From assembly GCA_963969495.1 (NCBI GenBank), contig OZ018335.1:85046354-85110353 (forward strand): a stretch of DNA of 64,000 nt. The letters are read 5' to 3'. Both the position numbers and the translations under genes were made by a program. The first letter of the stretch is position 1; every line of letters begins with the position of its first letter. The stretch is from Ceratothoa steindachneri. Its lineage: Eukaryota; Arthropoda; Malacostraca; Isopoda; Cymothoidae. Positions 1 to 12,157 of this stretch are shown here, piece after piece. Below the pieces are notes generated by a model. That model made no database searches, was not told where the DNA came from, and was given only the letters and a program-made list of their open reading frames with translations.

Positions 1-3000
1 GGTTTCTCCTCGTAGGTTCTTTCTTAGGTACTGCTGCTGGTACCTCATGTCTACTTTCTATTTCTTCCATCATAAGCCCATTTTAATGGGTTATCCTCGT
101 AGGTTCTCCCTTAGGTACTCTTGCTTGTACCTCACCCCTACTTTCTATTTCTTCCAACATAACTCTATTTAGCCAGGTTCTCTTCGTAGGTTGTCCTTTA
201 GGTACTCCTACTAGTACCACATCCCTACTTTCTATTTATTCCATCATACCTCCATTTGGGTGGGTTCTACTCGTAGTTTCTTCCTTAGGTACTCCTGCTG
301 GTACGTCATCCATACTTTCTATTTTTTCCATCATAACCCCATTTTAATGGGTTCTCCTCGTAGGTTCTTCCTTGGGTACACTTGCTAGTACCTCTTTCCT
401 ACTTTCTATTTATTCCATCATAACCCTATTTGGCTGGGTTCTTCTCGTAGTTTCTTCCTTAGGTACTCCTGCTGGTATCTCATTCCTACTTTCTATTTCT
501 TCCACCATAACTCCATTCGGCTAAGTTCTCCTCGTAGGTTTTGCATGAGGTACTCCTGCTAGTACCTCATTCCTACTCGTTATTTTTTCCATCATAACCA
601 CATTTTAATGGGTTCTCCTAGTAGGTTCTTTCTTAGGTACTCCTGCTGGTACCTGATTCCTACTATTTATTCTTTCCATCATAACCCCATTTTGCTGGGT
701 TCTCCTCGTAAGTTCTTCTTTAGTTACTCCTGCTGGTACCTCATCCCTACTTTCTATTTGTTGCACCATAACCCCATTAGCTGGGTTTTCCTCGTAGGCT
801 CTCGCTTAGGTACTCCTGCTGGTACCTCATCCCTACATCTTTTATTTTTTCCATCAATACCCCATTTTAATTGGTTTTCCTTGTAGGTTCTTCCTTAGGT
901 ACCCCTGCTGTTACCTCATCCCTACTTTCTATTTTTTCGAACTTAACCTATTTTATTGGATTCTCCTCGTAGTTTCCTCCTTAGGCACTTCTGCTGGTAC
1001 CTCATCCCTACTCTCTATTCTTTCTATCATAACCCTATTTTGCTGGCATCTCCTCGTAGGTTCTTCCTTAGGGACTCCTGTTGGTACCTCATCCTTACTT
1101 TTTATTTCTTCTTACCATAGCCCTATTTGGCTAAGTGCTCCTCTTAGGTTCTTCCTTAGTTACTCGTGTAAGTACCTCATCCATACTTTCTATTTATTCC
1201 ATCATAACTCCATTTGGCTAGGTTCTCCTCGTAGTTTCTTCCTTAGGTACTCCTGTTGGTGCCTCATCCCTACTTTCTTTTTTCTTTCCATCATAAGTCT
1301 ATTTTAATTTGTTCTCCTTGTAGATTCTTCCTTAGGTACTCTTGCTGGTACCTCATCCCTACTTTCTTTTTTTTCCATCATAACCCTATTTTGCTGGGTT
1401 TGCCTCGTAGGTTCCTCCTTAGGTACTCCTGCTAGTACTTCATCCCTACGTTCTATTTCTTCTACTATAACCCCATTTGGCTGGGTTCTATTCGTAGGTT
1501 CTCCCTTAGGTACCCCTGCTAGTACTTCATCCCTACATTCTATTTTTTCCATCATAACTGCATTGGCTGGGTTATCCTCATAGGTTCTACCTTAAGTACT
1601 CCTTCTAGTCCCTCGTCCCTACTTTCTATTTATTCCATCAAAACTCTATTTGTCTTGGTTCTCCTGGTATGTTCTTTCTTAGGTACTCCTGCTGGTACCT
1701 TACTTTACTTTCTATTTCTTCCACTTTAACCCCATTTGGCTCGGTTCTCCTCGTAGGTTCTTCCTTAGGTACTCCTGCTGGTACCTCATCCCTTCTTTCT
1801 ATTTTTTCCATGATAACTGCATTTGGCTGGGTTATCCTCGTAGGTTCTTTCTTAGGTACTCCTGCTAGTACCTCATCCCTCCTTTCTATTTATTCCATCA
1901 TAACTCCGTTTGGCTTGGTTCTCCTCGTAGGTTATTCCTTAGGTACTCCTGCTGGTACCTCATCCCTACTTTCTATATATTTCATCATAACCCCATTTTA
2001 ATGGGTTTCCTCGTAGGTTCTTTCTTAGGTACTCCTGCTGGTACCTCATTTCTACTTTCTATTTCTTCCATCATAAGCTCATTTTAATGGGTTATCCTCG
2101 TAGGTTCTCCCTTAGGTACTCCTGCTAGTACCTCATCTCTACTTTCTATTTCTTCCATCATAACCATATTTTCATGGGTTCTCCTCTTAGGTTTTTCCTT
2201 AGGTACTCCTGCTGGTACCTCATCCCTACCTTTTTTTTCTTCCATCATAATCTCATTTTAATGGGTTCTCCTACTAGGTTCTTTCTTATGTACTCCTGCT
2301 AGTACATCATCCCTACCTTTTTTTTCTTCCATCATAAACTCATTTTAATAGGTTCTCTTTGTAGGTTCTTCCTTATGTACTCTTGCTAGTACATCATCCT
2401 TACTTTCTATTTCTTCCATCATAACCCCATTTTAATGGGTTTTCCTCGTAGGTTCTTTCTTAGGTACTCCTGCTTTTACCTCATGTCTACCTCCTATTTC
2501 TTCCATCATAAGCATATTTTCATGGGTTATCCTCGTAGGTTCTCCCTTAGGTACTCCTGCTAGTACCTTATCCCTACTTTCTATTTCTTCCATCATAACC
2601 CCATTTTAATGGGTTTTCCTCGTAGGTTCTTCCTTAAATACTCCTGCTGGTACCTCATCCCTACTTTTTATTTCTTCCATCATAAACCCATTTTAATGGG
2701 TTCTCCTCGTAGGTTCTTCCTTAGCTACTCCTGCTAGTACCTCACTCCTACTTTCTATTTCTTCCATCTTAGCCCCATTTCAATGAGTTCTCCTCTTAGG
2801 TTCTTTCCTAGGTACTCCTGCTGGTACCTCATCCCTACTTTCTATTTCTTCTATCTTAATTTCATTTTAATGGGTTCTCTTCGTAGGTTCTCCCTTAGGT
2901 ACTCTTGCTAGTACCTCATCCCTACTTTCTATATATTTCATCATAACCCCATTTTAATGGGTTTCCTCGTTGGTTCTTCCTTAGGTACTTCTGCTAGTAC

Positions 3001-3240
3001 CTCATCCCTACTTTCTATTTCTTCCATCATAAGCCCATTTTAATGGGTTCTCCTTGTAGGTTCTTTTTTAGGTACTCCTGCTATTACCTCATTCCTACTT
3101 TCTATTTCTTCCATCATAAGCCCATTTTAATGGGTTCTCCTTGTAGGTTCTTTCTTAGGTACTCCTGCTATTACCTCATTCCTACTTTCTATTTCTCCCA
3201 TCATAACCCCATTTGGCTGGGTTTTCATCGATAGTTTCTT
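1..3240. repeat. Tandem array of an 87-bp unit, about 37 copies
   Basis: The motif GTAGGTT recurs at about 12, 99, 186, 273, 360, 447, 534, 621 and 708, so the spacing is 87 bp with rare 1-bp slips, and it continues to about 3232. Each unit holds a CTCCTCGTAGGTTCTTCC-like block, a GGTACC-like core and a CATCATAACCCCATTT-like end. Because 87 is 29 codons, the minus strand reads as a charged 29-residue repeat (core VPKEEPTRRTQPNG), open over three units at 1304-1555 but with stops or slips in many others. The array continues off the left edge. It is the expanded linker of the gag-like region that follows on the minus strand. Confidence 0.95.
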
Positions 3241-3907
3241 CCTAGGTCCAGGCTAAGCTAAGACTTCCTCGGCCTCTATCTGATTCTCGATCGGTGCTCT
3301 TTTGATCGAGAGCAATCTTTCTTTTGACTCTTTTTCCCTGTTCATTCTTCTATGTTCCGCTTCTTTTTCTGCTTTCGCTATTTCATTTTCTCGTCGGGTT
3401 CTTTCTTTATCTTCCAATTTCATCTTTATTTACTTTCATTATCTTCTTTTTTATCTTTATTCTCCTCTCTTCATCTTTTCTCTCTATCCTTATTCTGAAT
3501 TCTTGTGCTTCTCTTTTCAACAGTATTATTCTTTCGCTTGTTTTACCTTTTCTCAACATTCTCCTTTTTTCATCTTTTCTTTCTATCCTCTTCTGAATTC
3601 TTTTGCTTCTCTTTTCAACAGTATTATTCTTTCGCTTGTTTTACCTCCTCTCCGCATTCTTCTTTCCTCTGTTTCTATTTTTTACTGAATTCTGTCTTTC
3701 TCTAATTTGATGTCGCTCCGTAATTTTATTGCTTCGCATTTTCTTTTCCCCTCTTTTCTAATATTTTTCCTTTCTCTATCAAACTCTATTATTTCTTGTT
3801 GTTCTTCTCTTTATATTCTCAATTCTTCAAGAATGTAGGCATCCATATCCTCGCCTTCAAGTCCTAGAATTTAGGCTTTTTAGGTTGAATCTTTCGACCG
3901 GATCCAT
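1..3907 (-). pseudogene. gag-like N-terminus of LTR element 3: conserved block, coiled coil, then giant repeat linker
   Basis: The minus strand from the ATG at 3907 starts MDPVERFNLK. After a one-base slip it gives the block LGLEGEDMDAYILEE, then about 200 codons rich in Glu, Lys and Arg (coiled coil, several stops), then the 29-residue repeats from about 3240 leftward. The same block is LGLEGADLSSFIQEK in the element at 29-37 kb and LGLDGKDMADYVREE in the one at 45-50 kb, so this is the Gag N-terminus of one LTR superfamily. Capsid, protease and pol would lie left of the window. Multiple stops and frameshifts make it a pseudogene. The plus-strand frames in the array are mirror readings. Confidence 0.75.
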
Positions 3908-4196
3908 TTTGTATTTGTCCGTCGATTTTTCCTTGGTTTATTCTCAGGTATTTATGCCTCCACTCACCAGGTAGCGCGCAGCCTAACCTACTTTTTTACC
4001 CCACTACTATGCTGATTGAAATACCACTCCGACAACAAATTTACCACTTGGCCTAACTATTACCTTTAGATTGTTTCCACCCCTAACTCTACCAGTTTTC
4101 CTCTCGTCAATTATTCTCTTATTCTTGATATTCCTTTATGTGTTGGCTCTTCTGTAATTAGTCACTGCTGGGTTCTTTCCAATAAAAACCTACAAA

Positions 4197-4206
4197 TCTG
4201 ACACCA
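4197..4206 (-). promoter_or_regulatory. Primer-binding site of LTR element 3
   Basis: The minus strand reads TGGTGTCAGA just inside the LTR end, as in the other two LTR elements (TGGTGTCAGG). TGG plus this sequence fits the CCA end of a Leu tRNA as I remember it. It lies 7 bp from the LTR edge at 4214. Confidence 0.6.
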
Positions 4207-4213
4207 CTTTTAA

Positions 4214-5500
4214 TGTCGTAGAATGGCACTTTTCGATCACTCCACACCAGAAACCACTTTTATGTTAGATAATGCCCCTTTTTCATCTCTCTACACACAA
4301 ACCGCTTTTGTAGTGGTATTCTTGGTGGTAGTGATATACTACTTTGATGAAGTAGGCTTTGTTCTAAGACTGCAAAGATTGTTATCTTTAAGAAGAGAGC
4401 CGTATCAAAGACGTAAGGATATAGATAAACGCCCAATAATTCCAGAAATAAACTTATATTTTATACTTTAACAATTTAATGCACAAAAACTAACCATTAA
4501 CCACAGAAATACTCCGAATATTATAATACACAATAATTACTTTGATTAGCTTGCCCCTTAAATTTGTTAAAATTCGCCACGTGCTTCAATATACAAGATT
4601 TAGGTTTATTGACTCTACTGGAGTTTAAATACCTCAGGAATGTTATTGTTTCCACGACGCGTGCCGACCGCCAGATGGAGGTGGTCGAGATCACGAGGTA
4701 CTTTTGGCCATAGGAGCAGATGGGGGTCCACATGGTATTCAGGGGGGTTCTTCCACGACGAGAACAATCACGGTGCTTTAGGGGGCACCAAGATAGGCGT
4801 GGTCTCCCTGGCGAGAGTAAGTCGAACTTGGTTCTTAAACCTTGTTAACTTAGAGTTTGGTGTGGCCACCGAGTAACGGGCTCAAGGGGAAGCCTTTTCC
4901 TTCCTTTTTTCTGAATTCCTCAAGGACGAGGAATACACCTGGTGTTTAAGATGCTCCAGGATATGAGAAGTCTCTCTGACGAGAGTAAGTTGAACTTAAA
5001 CAAGTTAACTTAACGTTCGGTTTGATAACCAGGGACTAGCTCGAGGATGAGCTGCTTCTTAGCCCCTTAAAGTAGCATCGCCCTCTTGCAGGGGACTTCG
5101 TAGTCTGACGACCCAAGTATTCTACCTGTCCAGTCTCGGTAGTCCGATCTTAATCAGGGGACTTCGTCAGCTGGAGTCTTACGTATTTTACCTATCCAGT
5201 CATGGTAGCCCGGGGTCTTAATCCGGGGACTTCGTCACCTGAAGACTGACGTATTCTACCTATCCAGTCTCGATAGCCTGGGGGCTTAATCCGGGAACTT
5301 GGTCACCTAGAGACTGACGTATTCTACCTGTCCAGTATCGGTAGCCCGATCCTAATCCGGGGACTTCGTCACCTGGAGACTGACGTATTGTACCCAGATT
5401 TTCCTCGGTGTTTCTTATTTATACCTCGTCACCCCACTGGACGAGGGGTAAGAGAAGGGGGGGCTTGGGTACAAGCCCAGGATGGTTCTTATTTCAAACG
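4214..5500 (-). mobile_element. LTR of element 3 (far end not resolved)
   Basis: The edge TGTCGTAGAATG at 4214 is identical to the LTR edge at 35682. The next 170 bp still resemble that LTR (for example GATGAAGTAGGC followed by a GTTCTAAGA block). Further in, 4730-5070 is the reverse complement of the paired blocks at 45760-46060 in LTR element 2 (shared CTCGAGGATGAG-like and GTTAACTTAA-like tracts, two units of about 163 bp). The inner boundary next to gag is firm. The outer end, expected to read TTTCTTTACA or similar, was not found; homology fades by about 5500. Confidence 0.6.
5091..5400. repeat. Tandem repeat of 66-68 bp inside the LTR, about 4.5 units
   Basis: The phrase GGGGACTTCGTC (with variants) begins at about 5091, 5157, 5225, 5293 and 5359. 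Each unit also contains GACGTATTCTACCTGTCCAG-like sequence. The LTRs of the element at 29-37 kb carry a different sequence repeated with almost the same period. Confidence 0.85.
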
Positions 5501-8500
5501 CTTCTTCTCACCAAGTCTTACATCGGCTCCTCGTTAGCCTTCAAACTTGAGAGGAAAGCGTCTCCAATTTCTTACTTGAGGTGACATTGTATATTACTCT
5601 CGTAGGGGAGACCTTGCATTTTAACCCTTAGGCCTTACACAGCGACGAGAGGCGAGGCGCTGTGGTTACGTGCTTGACCCAACGGTGCCGGGGCCGGATG
5701 TCTTTGCGGTAACCGCCTCGTGTCTCCACAGAGAGAGAACGGGGAAGTGACGATTCCTCTATAATCCATATTAGTAAAAAAAAACATGAACGTGCAGAAC
5801 AGCTCATCTGAATCTGCCTCCATTCAAAACGAAAGAAAGAATAATTTATAAAGATTTGAGACGGATCAAAGAAAGCTCAATCGCCAAGCTATTTTTTTCA
5901 CATTTAATTTGCTATATTAATTAAATCTTATCCTATTATCCTATATATTGAGGCGAATATTTTCTGACATTAAAACATTTCCCAGCAGTTTATACTCGTG
6001 AAATAAATTGGAATTTAATTCAAAATACCATCAATAAAGTTTTGCTTTTTGTAATTTGTAAGTTTTATTTTCAAAGTAACCCGATTATCACCAAGGCAAT
6101 GTAAATCATGGCATAAATCACGAAATGAAAAGCCTTAAGCAAATGCGTCAGCTTGTTTCAATTTTGGCATTCAAATGATTAAGAGCAATTTAAATATTAA
6201 TTAAATGATTAGTTCTAATTTAAAGAGGAATACTAAGAAGTACGAAATCAATAGAGATTATGTCTATTAGTCATCGAGTGCTAGCTAAAATGTTATTCCT
6301 CCAGAAATCAATTTTATTCATATTTAGGATCAGGTGAATTAATTGATCGGATTTCTAAAATCATCTTGTATTAGATAAAATGAATGGACACAAGAGTGAA
6401 ATGGTAAATTTATAATAGTATCCAATCAGCGACTCATTTTTCTTAGCATTTTTGCTCCAATAAACCTATGTGGCGAAGCAAAAACAAATAATAATTTTTT
6501 TAGTCCCATGGTACACCATTCTATACCATACACTACTCTTATATTATGTGAGGAGTGACTTAATCACCTACTGCAACGCGAACAGTTTAAGGTCTTATCG
6601 AAGGGATTAACGATCGACCAGGAGGTCAAATCGAGGTGTGGGTTTCAAATCCTTAACAAATCAGGCAGAGTGCAAAAATGGTTGGCGAAATTTACTTGAA
6701 TAGGCCGAGAGTATCGTTCAAGGTTAGTTAAAGATGAAACAACAAAAATATAATGTTATTTAAAAATATCAAAATAAGAATAAAAATAGGAAAAAGGGAA
6801 TTATTTAAAATGAAATAGTCTCTTGAAAATTATGATAAGGATGGATTCTAAATTTAATAAATTAATTATCGTTACTATGCTCAGATCAATTGGGGGAACT
6901 TGACAATACTAATAATTGAGGGGGGTTTCAATCTTACGGGTCGGTGACTTCGAGGAAAGTCCTGCTTGGGAGGAGACGAGAGTGACAGAATCCTCATGAA
7001 GCAAGTGGGGCACGATCCTGATGATGCAAGAGAGGCACGATCCTTAAGAGGCAAGTGAAGACACGATCCGAACCAACTTTCAGAGGAATAGCGATCAAGA
7101 TAACCAATCTTCAAGGATGACGTTCAACGGGGAAATGTTAGATTACTCATAATTGCACTGGAAGAAAAAACTTCTTTTCCTCAAAGGTAATCGATGGAGA
7201 TTTTCTTTAGATCAATTAAACAAAGGGAGACTGTCGCGCAACTTTAAAGGATTGCCATTCACAGAACATACTAATTGACTGTGGTAGAATCACGGCAGAA
7301 AAAGTCTTGCTGTCTGATCCACGCCCATACGATTTTGACTCGAGACAATGAGGACGACTTTAAGGTGTGTGCGGGACTCCTCGATCTCAAGTAAAAACCG
7401 TGTATTTGTAAGAGTGATCCGGAAAGGATTAAGGGGGATTCGGAGCAGAGGGTGAGGAAGCTCCAGATATCTTACTCCGTGAGGCGGACGAAAAATCAGC
7501 TTTCAGCGGTAATGTGCGAAAAAAACGGCTCGTTTCCTACTCGTCGCCGAAGGGGGGGCTCCAGACAAATTAGCAGGATTGGAGGATAATTACCCGATAC
7601 GCCCAGGAGCCGAAACTCCTTGAATGTTCTCGAACAGGAAGTAACGTTTTCCATGGCGGGATACAATCGAACGTGGTCTCCAATTAACGTGAGGAGGTCA
7701 GAGGTTGTTCTTTTACACTAAGAGTTCTCTCTTTTAATATATACTACAGTGTGCTTTTGGTCATTGGTGTTACTTAAGTATGGAATTAATTTAGAGTATG
7801 TAGTGATTGTTATACTCATGTCGGAAATGTAATTAGCTTTCTTTATTTGGAGCGAATTGAATCTGAGATAAAAACAAAAACAATAATAGTGCTTATGGTG
7901 TAATTAAGACTAGACGAAAGGAAAATAGCTTGATATAAGTATTCACTTCTGAATATGTAAGAGTATTAATCATTAGAAATATGATATTTCGAATAAATAT
8001 CTGAAGATATTAGTTTCTAACCGAAATGTAGGGGTAGGAGTTCAACTCAGCTTATCGTTCGGTGAATTCATAATTAGTTTTTCTCTCTTTCACTGCCCCG
8101 AAAGACATTGCGAAGCGTGCCTTAAAAGCTCGACTATTCGGAATATTTTTTTATCCTATGCGTAGCATAGTGGTTACAGGCTCACTTTAGTTGAGATAAA
8201 AGCGGTTGCTCGCTGCATCAGTGTGCTTGGACCGGATTTTTTTGAAGTAGGAAATAAATATTTCTGAAGCAAAAAATGATTTCGTTTTCTCTTTCTTGCA
8301 GTATGTCCCATATATATTTATATATATATATATATATGATAAATAACATCCCCGAAGGAAAATGGAAAAACGATTCCGATCGATTTCGTCTTTATTCTAA
8401 AAGACCTCTTAATGGGATAAAATAGGTCAGGACAGACAATTTCTTAAATAGTAAGGAGTGGGGGTTAATACGGCAATCTGCATCAAAACCCAAACTGGGG

Positions 8501-8798
8501 GGTACAAATTCTTAAACACTTAAATTTGTGATTTAATATAATTAGATATTATAAGATCTAGGATAAACAATCCAGGTTTAATGTTAAAATTTGAGAAAGT
8601 ATTAATAGAGATACACTCCCAAATATTTCTTGAAATGTAGTTTGTACATATAATAACAGGTTTAGCACTATTCCAATTAATAGTAAAAATAATGCAGATT
8701 GTTGACAAAGATTACGAGCACTAGTTTGGTGCTGTTTAACTCTAACATTCAATTCTTTACCTCTCTGTCCATAATATCATTTTTCACAATCATTGCAA

Positions 8799-8801
<3 letters not shown>
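5501..8801. other. No recognisable gene
   Basis: AT-rich with GC-richer patches at 5640-5760 and 6900-7720. Short open frames show no family motif. A short (TA)n lies at 8316-8337. I see no convincing repeat ends, so it may hold a worn solo LTR or host intergenic DNA. Confidence 0.5.

Positions 8802-8858
<57 letters not shown>
8802..8858. repeat. (TA)n microsatellite at the 5' end of PLE-A
   Basis: About 57 bp of uninterrupted AT dinucleotides, directly followed by the 5' end of PLE-A. PLE-B has the same arrangement at 41177, with the same short sequence between the array and the element. Confidence 0.95.
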
Positions 8859-8861
<3 letters not shown>

Positions 8862-9027
8862 GTAATTGATTTGTTCCTAAGGAATCTGATATGTAGCAGG
8901 AATATGCAGACCCAGATGATTATACTAATCATTTATTGGCCGGATATATTTTAATGATATATAGTGACTCTAAGATTTTCAAATCGAGAGAAGTTAAGGC
9001 TGAAGATAATATAGTAAATGAATTAGA

Positions 9028-9640
9028 ACTCTATTTACGACACGAAGCCATGCCTATGGGTTCCCCACTAGTTCCATCCTTTGCTAATAGCTTTTTATGT
9101 CACCACGAAACTCGGTGGCTGGACAAGTGTCCTTTGGAATTCAGGACTATTGTCTTTAAATATTTATAGATGACTGTTTTCTAATTTTTAAGCACAGTGA
9201 TCATGCATCCCTATTTCTAAATTAAATAAACCAACAACATCCCCACATTAGGTTTTCTATTGCAACAGAAAAGGACAACAAAATCTCGTTCTGGGATGTC
9301 AACGTTGTCCGAACAGGTTCCTCTTACAATACATCCATTTACAGAAAACCTACCACCTCTAGATTAGGTAAACATTTCTTAAGTGGATCTCCCAGTCAGT
9401 TTAAATTATCCAGTATTAAAAGCCAAATTTTTAGATCGTACCATATATGCTCTAACTGGATATTGTTTCATGAAAACTGACTTATTTAAAGGATTTCTTC
9501 AAATTTAATTATTACTCCAATTTCATCTTTGACCAGTTAGTATCCAAATTTCTCCTCAAAATATACTATTCTCGACCCTTACTTACTACTGTTTCTAAAC
9601 AGAAGGTTTTCATTAAGCTACCCTATCTCGAGCATTTAAA
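9028..9640 (+). pseudogene. PLE-A reverse transcriptase fragment
   Basis: The reading HEAMPMGSPLVPSFANSF at about 9042-9095 is the PLE RT motif around the GSPL box. It is followed by FLCHHETRWLDKCPLEF, as in PLE-B. After codon 45 the frame breaks. The IDDG catalytic region is present only as a frameshifted remnant near 9165, and further conserved stretches such as SIYRKPTTSRLG fall in other frames around 9330. The N-terminal half of RT is absent. Confidence 0.85.
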
Positions 9641-9765
9641 AAACCGAGTTTAACAAACTCATTCTCTCTACCCCCAACAATCATTTCCCTCAATGCCAAT
9701 TCATTTGTATAAACTCCAACCCTCTATCGTTAAATTCCTCTATTCTCCATAAGGAGCCAATACCT

Positions 9766-10026
9766 TTGGGCTTGCGATCCTGTATAATTTACAATTATAC
9801 ATGTACGACCTGCCACAGTCGTTATGTAGACCAAACAGGCTTACAATTCAACTGCAGGATCGCGAAGCACTTGGGTTTGTCTTATAGGACTGGTATTCAC
9901 ATTTCTAAACCTGAAGCCTCTTCCATCAGGCAACATTCAGAGTATCACCATCATCCTCTTAATTCTAATATATTTACTATATTATCTTTAACCTTAACTT
10001 CTCTCGATTTGAAAATCTTAGAGTGA
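9766..10026 (+). pseudogene. PLE-A GIY-YIG endonuclease fragment
   Basis: The product starts with IIYNYTCTTC and continues SRYVDQTGLQ, then CRIAKHLG, the GIY-YIG core of PLE endonucleases. The usual YVGQT reads YVDQT here, while PLE-B keeps YVGQT. The His-rich stretch EYHHHPL and the Glu of LKILE near the end match PLE-B. In PLEs this domain nicks DNA for target-primed insertion. A stop directly after LKILE cuts the end relative to PLE-B. Confidence 0.85.
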
Positions 10027-10545
10027 CTATATATCATTAAAATATATCCAAACCTAAATAATTACGCCTCCACAATTAAATTATTCACAATATAACCAAC
10101 TAACACTTCAATAGATTAACTAGCCAACCGAACAACCGAATAAATTTCGTCAGTAATTTTATATGTATAGTTAGTTGATTTCTCAACTCCCACATTAAAG
10201 GTCAGTCCCTTTGTTCATTCTGATTTGTTTTCGTTTTTTTTGTCTTTTTTGTGTGTTTTTACAATTTAATATAATATGTTACTTTTTGTTTACTTCAGTA
10301 ACTTTTAATATGTAATAATCAAGTCAGTTTTCTATAATTTGACTTTCTATTATTATAATTTATTTATTTTTTTTAAATACCACTGGGTAATATTATTTAA
10401 TTCTATATATTATTAGTGTTTTTACTTTAATTTTAATTATTGTCAATTATATTATTTTAACTTGCCTACTTCCGTTCTTTTTAATACATTCTTTTAACTG
10501 TTATAATTTAATGTTCCTTTCCTTTCTCATTAGACGATATAGTCC

Positions 10546-10575
10546 CTGAAGATGGTCCTAGTAAAGGTCCCAAAC
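10546..10575 (+). ncRNA. Hammerhead-like core near the PLE-A 3' end (imperfect)
   Basis: CTGAAGA is followed by a degenerate hairpin and then CAAAC where a hammerhead needs GAAAC. The inverted copy in PLE-B (41063-41089) keeps GAAAC. PLEs are known to carry hammerhead ribozymes; this copy is probably inactive. Confidence 0.3.
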
Positions 10576-10625
10576 ATCCGGCCAATAAATGATTATTATA
10601 ATCACCTGGGTGTTCATATTCCTGC

Positions 10626-10628
<3 letters not shown>

Positions 10629-10674
<46 letters not shown>
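10629..10674. repeat. (TA)n microsatellite at the 3' end of PLE-A
   Basis: About 46 bp of AT dinucleotides directly after the terminal CCTGCTACAT of PLE-A. Confidence 0.95.
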
Positions 10675-10677
<3 letters not shown>

Positions 10678-12090
10678 GAGGGTTAGTAAGTGGGTAATCC
10701 CAGTCCCACTTCTTGGTATCTATTTTAATTCCGCACCAGGGTAATGTGGGGTGAAGTGTAGCCAATACACCTACCGTAGCCACTTCCGGTTAATATGAAT
10801 AACCCCGGTGTTTCCCGTTTGATCAAAATTAAGATAATGTTCCCAGGAGTGTGTTTTCACTCAGTAAAAACCAGTCATGGGTGGACTTATGTAATATTGA
10901 GAATTCAGCCGAGTAGATTGCTTATTAATTGCCATAGGATCGTCCCCAATACTTAAAACACACAGATACAAAAATCAACTTTAATATACATAAATTGGAA
11001 ATAGGAAATAACATATAAATGTATAAATAGGATTAATCTTCGTACTGAATTGGTAAATCTATATAATGTCGTGGAGATTACACTTGAATAAAACTTACTA
11101 TGATGCTCGCGTCTTAATTGCACTCTACATAATGAATTGAATAATATCACAGAATTAAGCCCTGAATTAATCATGTGTAATACTGGAGGTTATGAGCTCG
11201 AGATGGAAATTCTAGTTAACGATTAAACTACTGAAGTTAGGGGAGGAAATAATTCACTTTAACGATACCTTTTGAGTTCGTAATATTTGGAGATTGACGG
11301 TGAATATCTTCTTTTTCTGACGATGCTTGCACTTAGTCCAATCGTCCGATGTTACTGAATGTGGGGGTAATCCTAGATGGGTGTCCTGATATAATGATAC
11401 TAGGCTGGATCGCGAAGGCAAGTCAAACTGTGACTCAAATTGGGATTCTTCTCCTCGAAGTGTCCGTTCCGACTATAAGCACCTGGAATGGGTAGCCAAA
11501 ATTGATTACCTAGCTGCGTCTATGGTAATCCGCAAAGGGAGGTCCTGTGTAACCTCTGACTCTGAAGGGAGGATGGGGGTACTCTGCGAGAAATTTGGCA
11601 CCTACAGGTACCGTGACGGCAAAAACAAATTCCCCGAAGTTTCTTCCTTGTAACGAACGAACTTTTTCCTTTGTTGGAATAGCTCAACAAACAACGTAGG
11701 TCCAAGATCTTCTGCCCGACTTCAGTGAGAATTTTCCCTTTTATTTCCCTCAAGAGCTAAAATCGAGAGAGAGCATCGGATTCTTATAAAATTCTTATGG
11801 TCGCGCGAAAAGACCTTTCGTCTGCCGCCAGGACATGCCAAACATTCACACATCGCCGCCATCCGAGCTTTCCTCGTCTCAAGTCGCAGGTTTATGACGG
11901 CGCGAAGAAACTCGGGCCTTCGTCGGCTTGCAGGTGGCTTTTGAGGCAGACATTTTCCTGTGTGGCCGTCCGCGTATTTGGTTATCTCGGGGATTCGATG
12001 CGAAAAGGCGAATTTGGAATAATGGGGGGCACACACAGCTGTGTCGGTGTATTTATGTATGTACTAATGCATGGAGGTATTTAGACTTCT

Positions 12091-12094
<4 letters not shown>
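10675..12094. other. No recognisable gene
   Basis: The first part is AT-rich; 11500-12080 is GC-richer with overlapping short frames on both strands but no known motif. I could not find paired ends that would define an element. Confidence 0.5.

Positions 12095-12156
<62 letters not shown>
12095..12156. repeat. (TA)n microsatellite
   Basis: About 62 bp of AT dinucleotides. It is followed by about 340 bp of AT-rich sequence with nothing recognisable, before the next TA array. Confidence 0.95.

Positions 12157-12157
<1 letters not shown>

Larger units (their letters stand above)
8860..10625 (+). mobile_element. Penelope-like element PLE-A, rearranged and decayed
   Basis: It carries RT and GIY-YIG endonuclease fragments and lies between two (TA)n arrays. 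The first 80 bp or so (8889-8943) are the reverse complement of the 3' end (10580-10633), and 8942-9027 is the reverse complement of 9960-10050, the end of its own endonuclease region. The RT then begins abruptly in mid-domain. The 5' part of RT present in PLE-B is missing. The sister copy PLE-B at 39.3-41.2 kb is on the other strand. The element is dead because of frameshifts and this truncation. Confidence 0.9.

Noticed and set aside
608..2001. Plus-strand open frames in the 87-bp array (Phe/Tyr/Trp-rich repeats such as FFLRYSCWYLIPT)
   Set aside because: They are mirror readings of the charged minus-strand repeat, which alone matches the Gag linker at 47.7 kb.
1..3240. CRISPR-like array
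   Set aside because: The whole 87-bp unit repeats, with no unique spacers, and the context is an animal retrotransposon.
3302..3705. Plus-strand hydrophobic frames that look like membrane proteins
   Set aside because: They are the complement of the Glu/Lys/Arg-rich Gag coiled coil on the minus strand; the pyrimidine-rich strand gives Phe/Leu/Ser by composition.
4223..4471. 82-codon plus-strand frame with a possible membrane segment
   Set aside because: It lies inside the LTR (from 4214) and matches non-coding LTR sequence at 35690-35800.
8163..8230. Possible tRNA-like promoter (TAGCATAGTGG is a good A box)
   Set aside because: No acceptable B box at the right distance (GGTTGCTCGCTG is a poor match) and no SINE tail.
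8936..9169. 77-codon frame across the start of PLE-A as a distinct gene
   Set aside because: Its first third is the inverted copy of the PLE endonuclease end; only the rest is RT.
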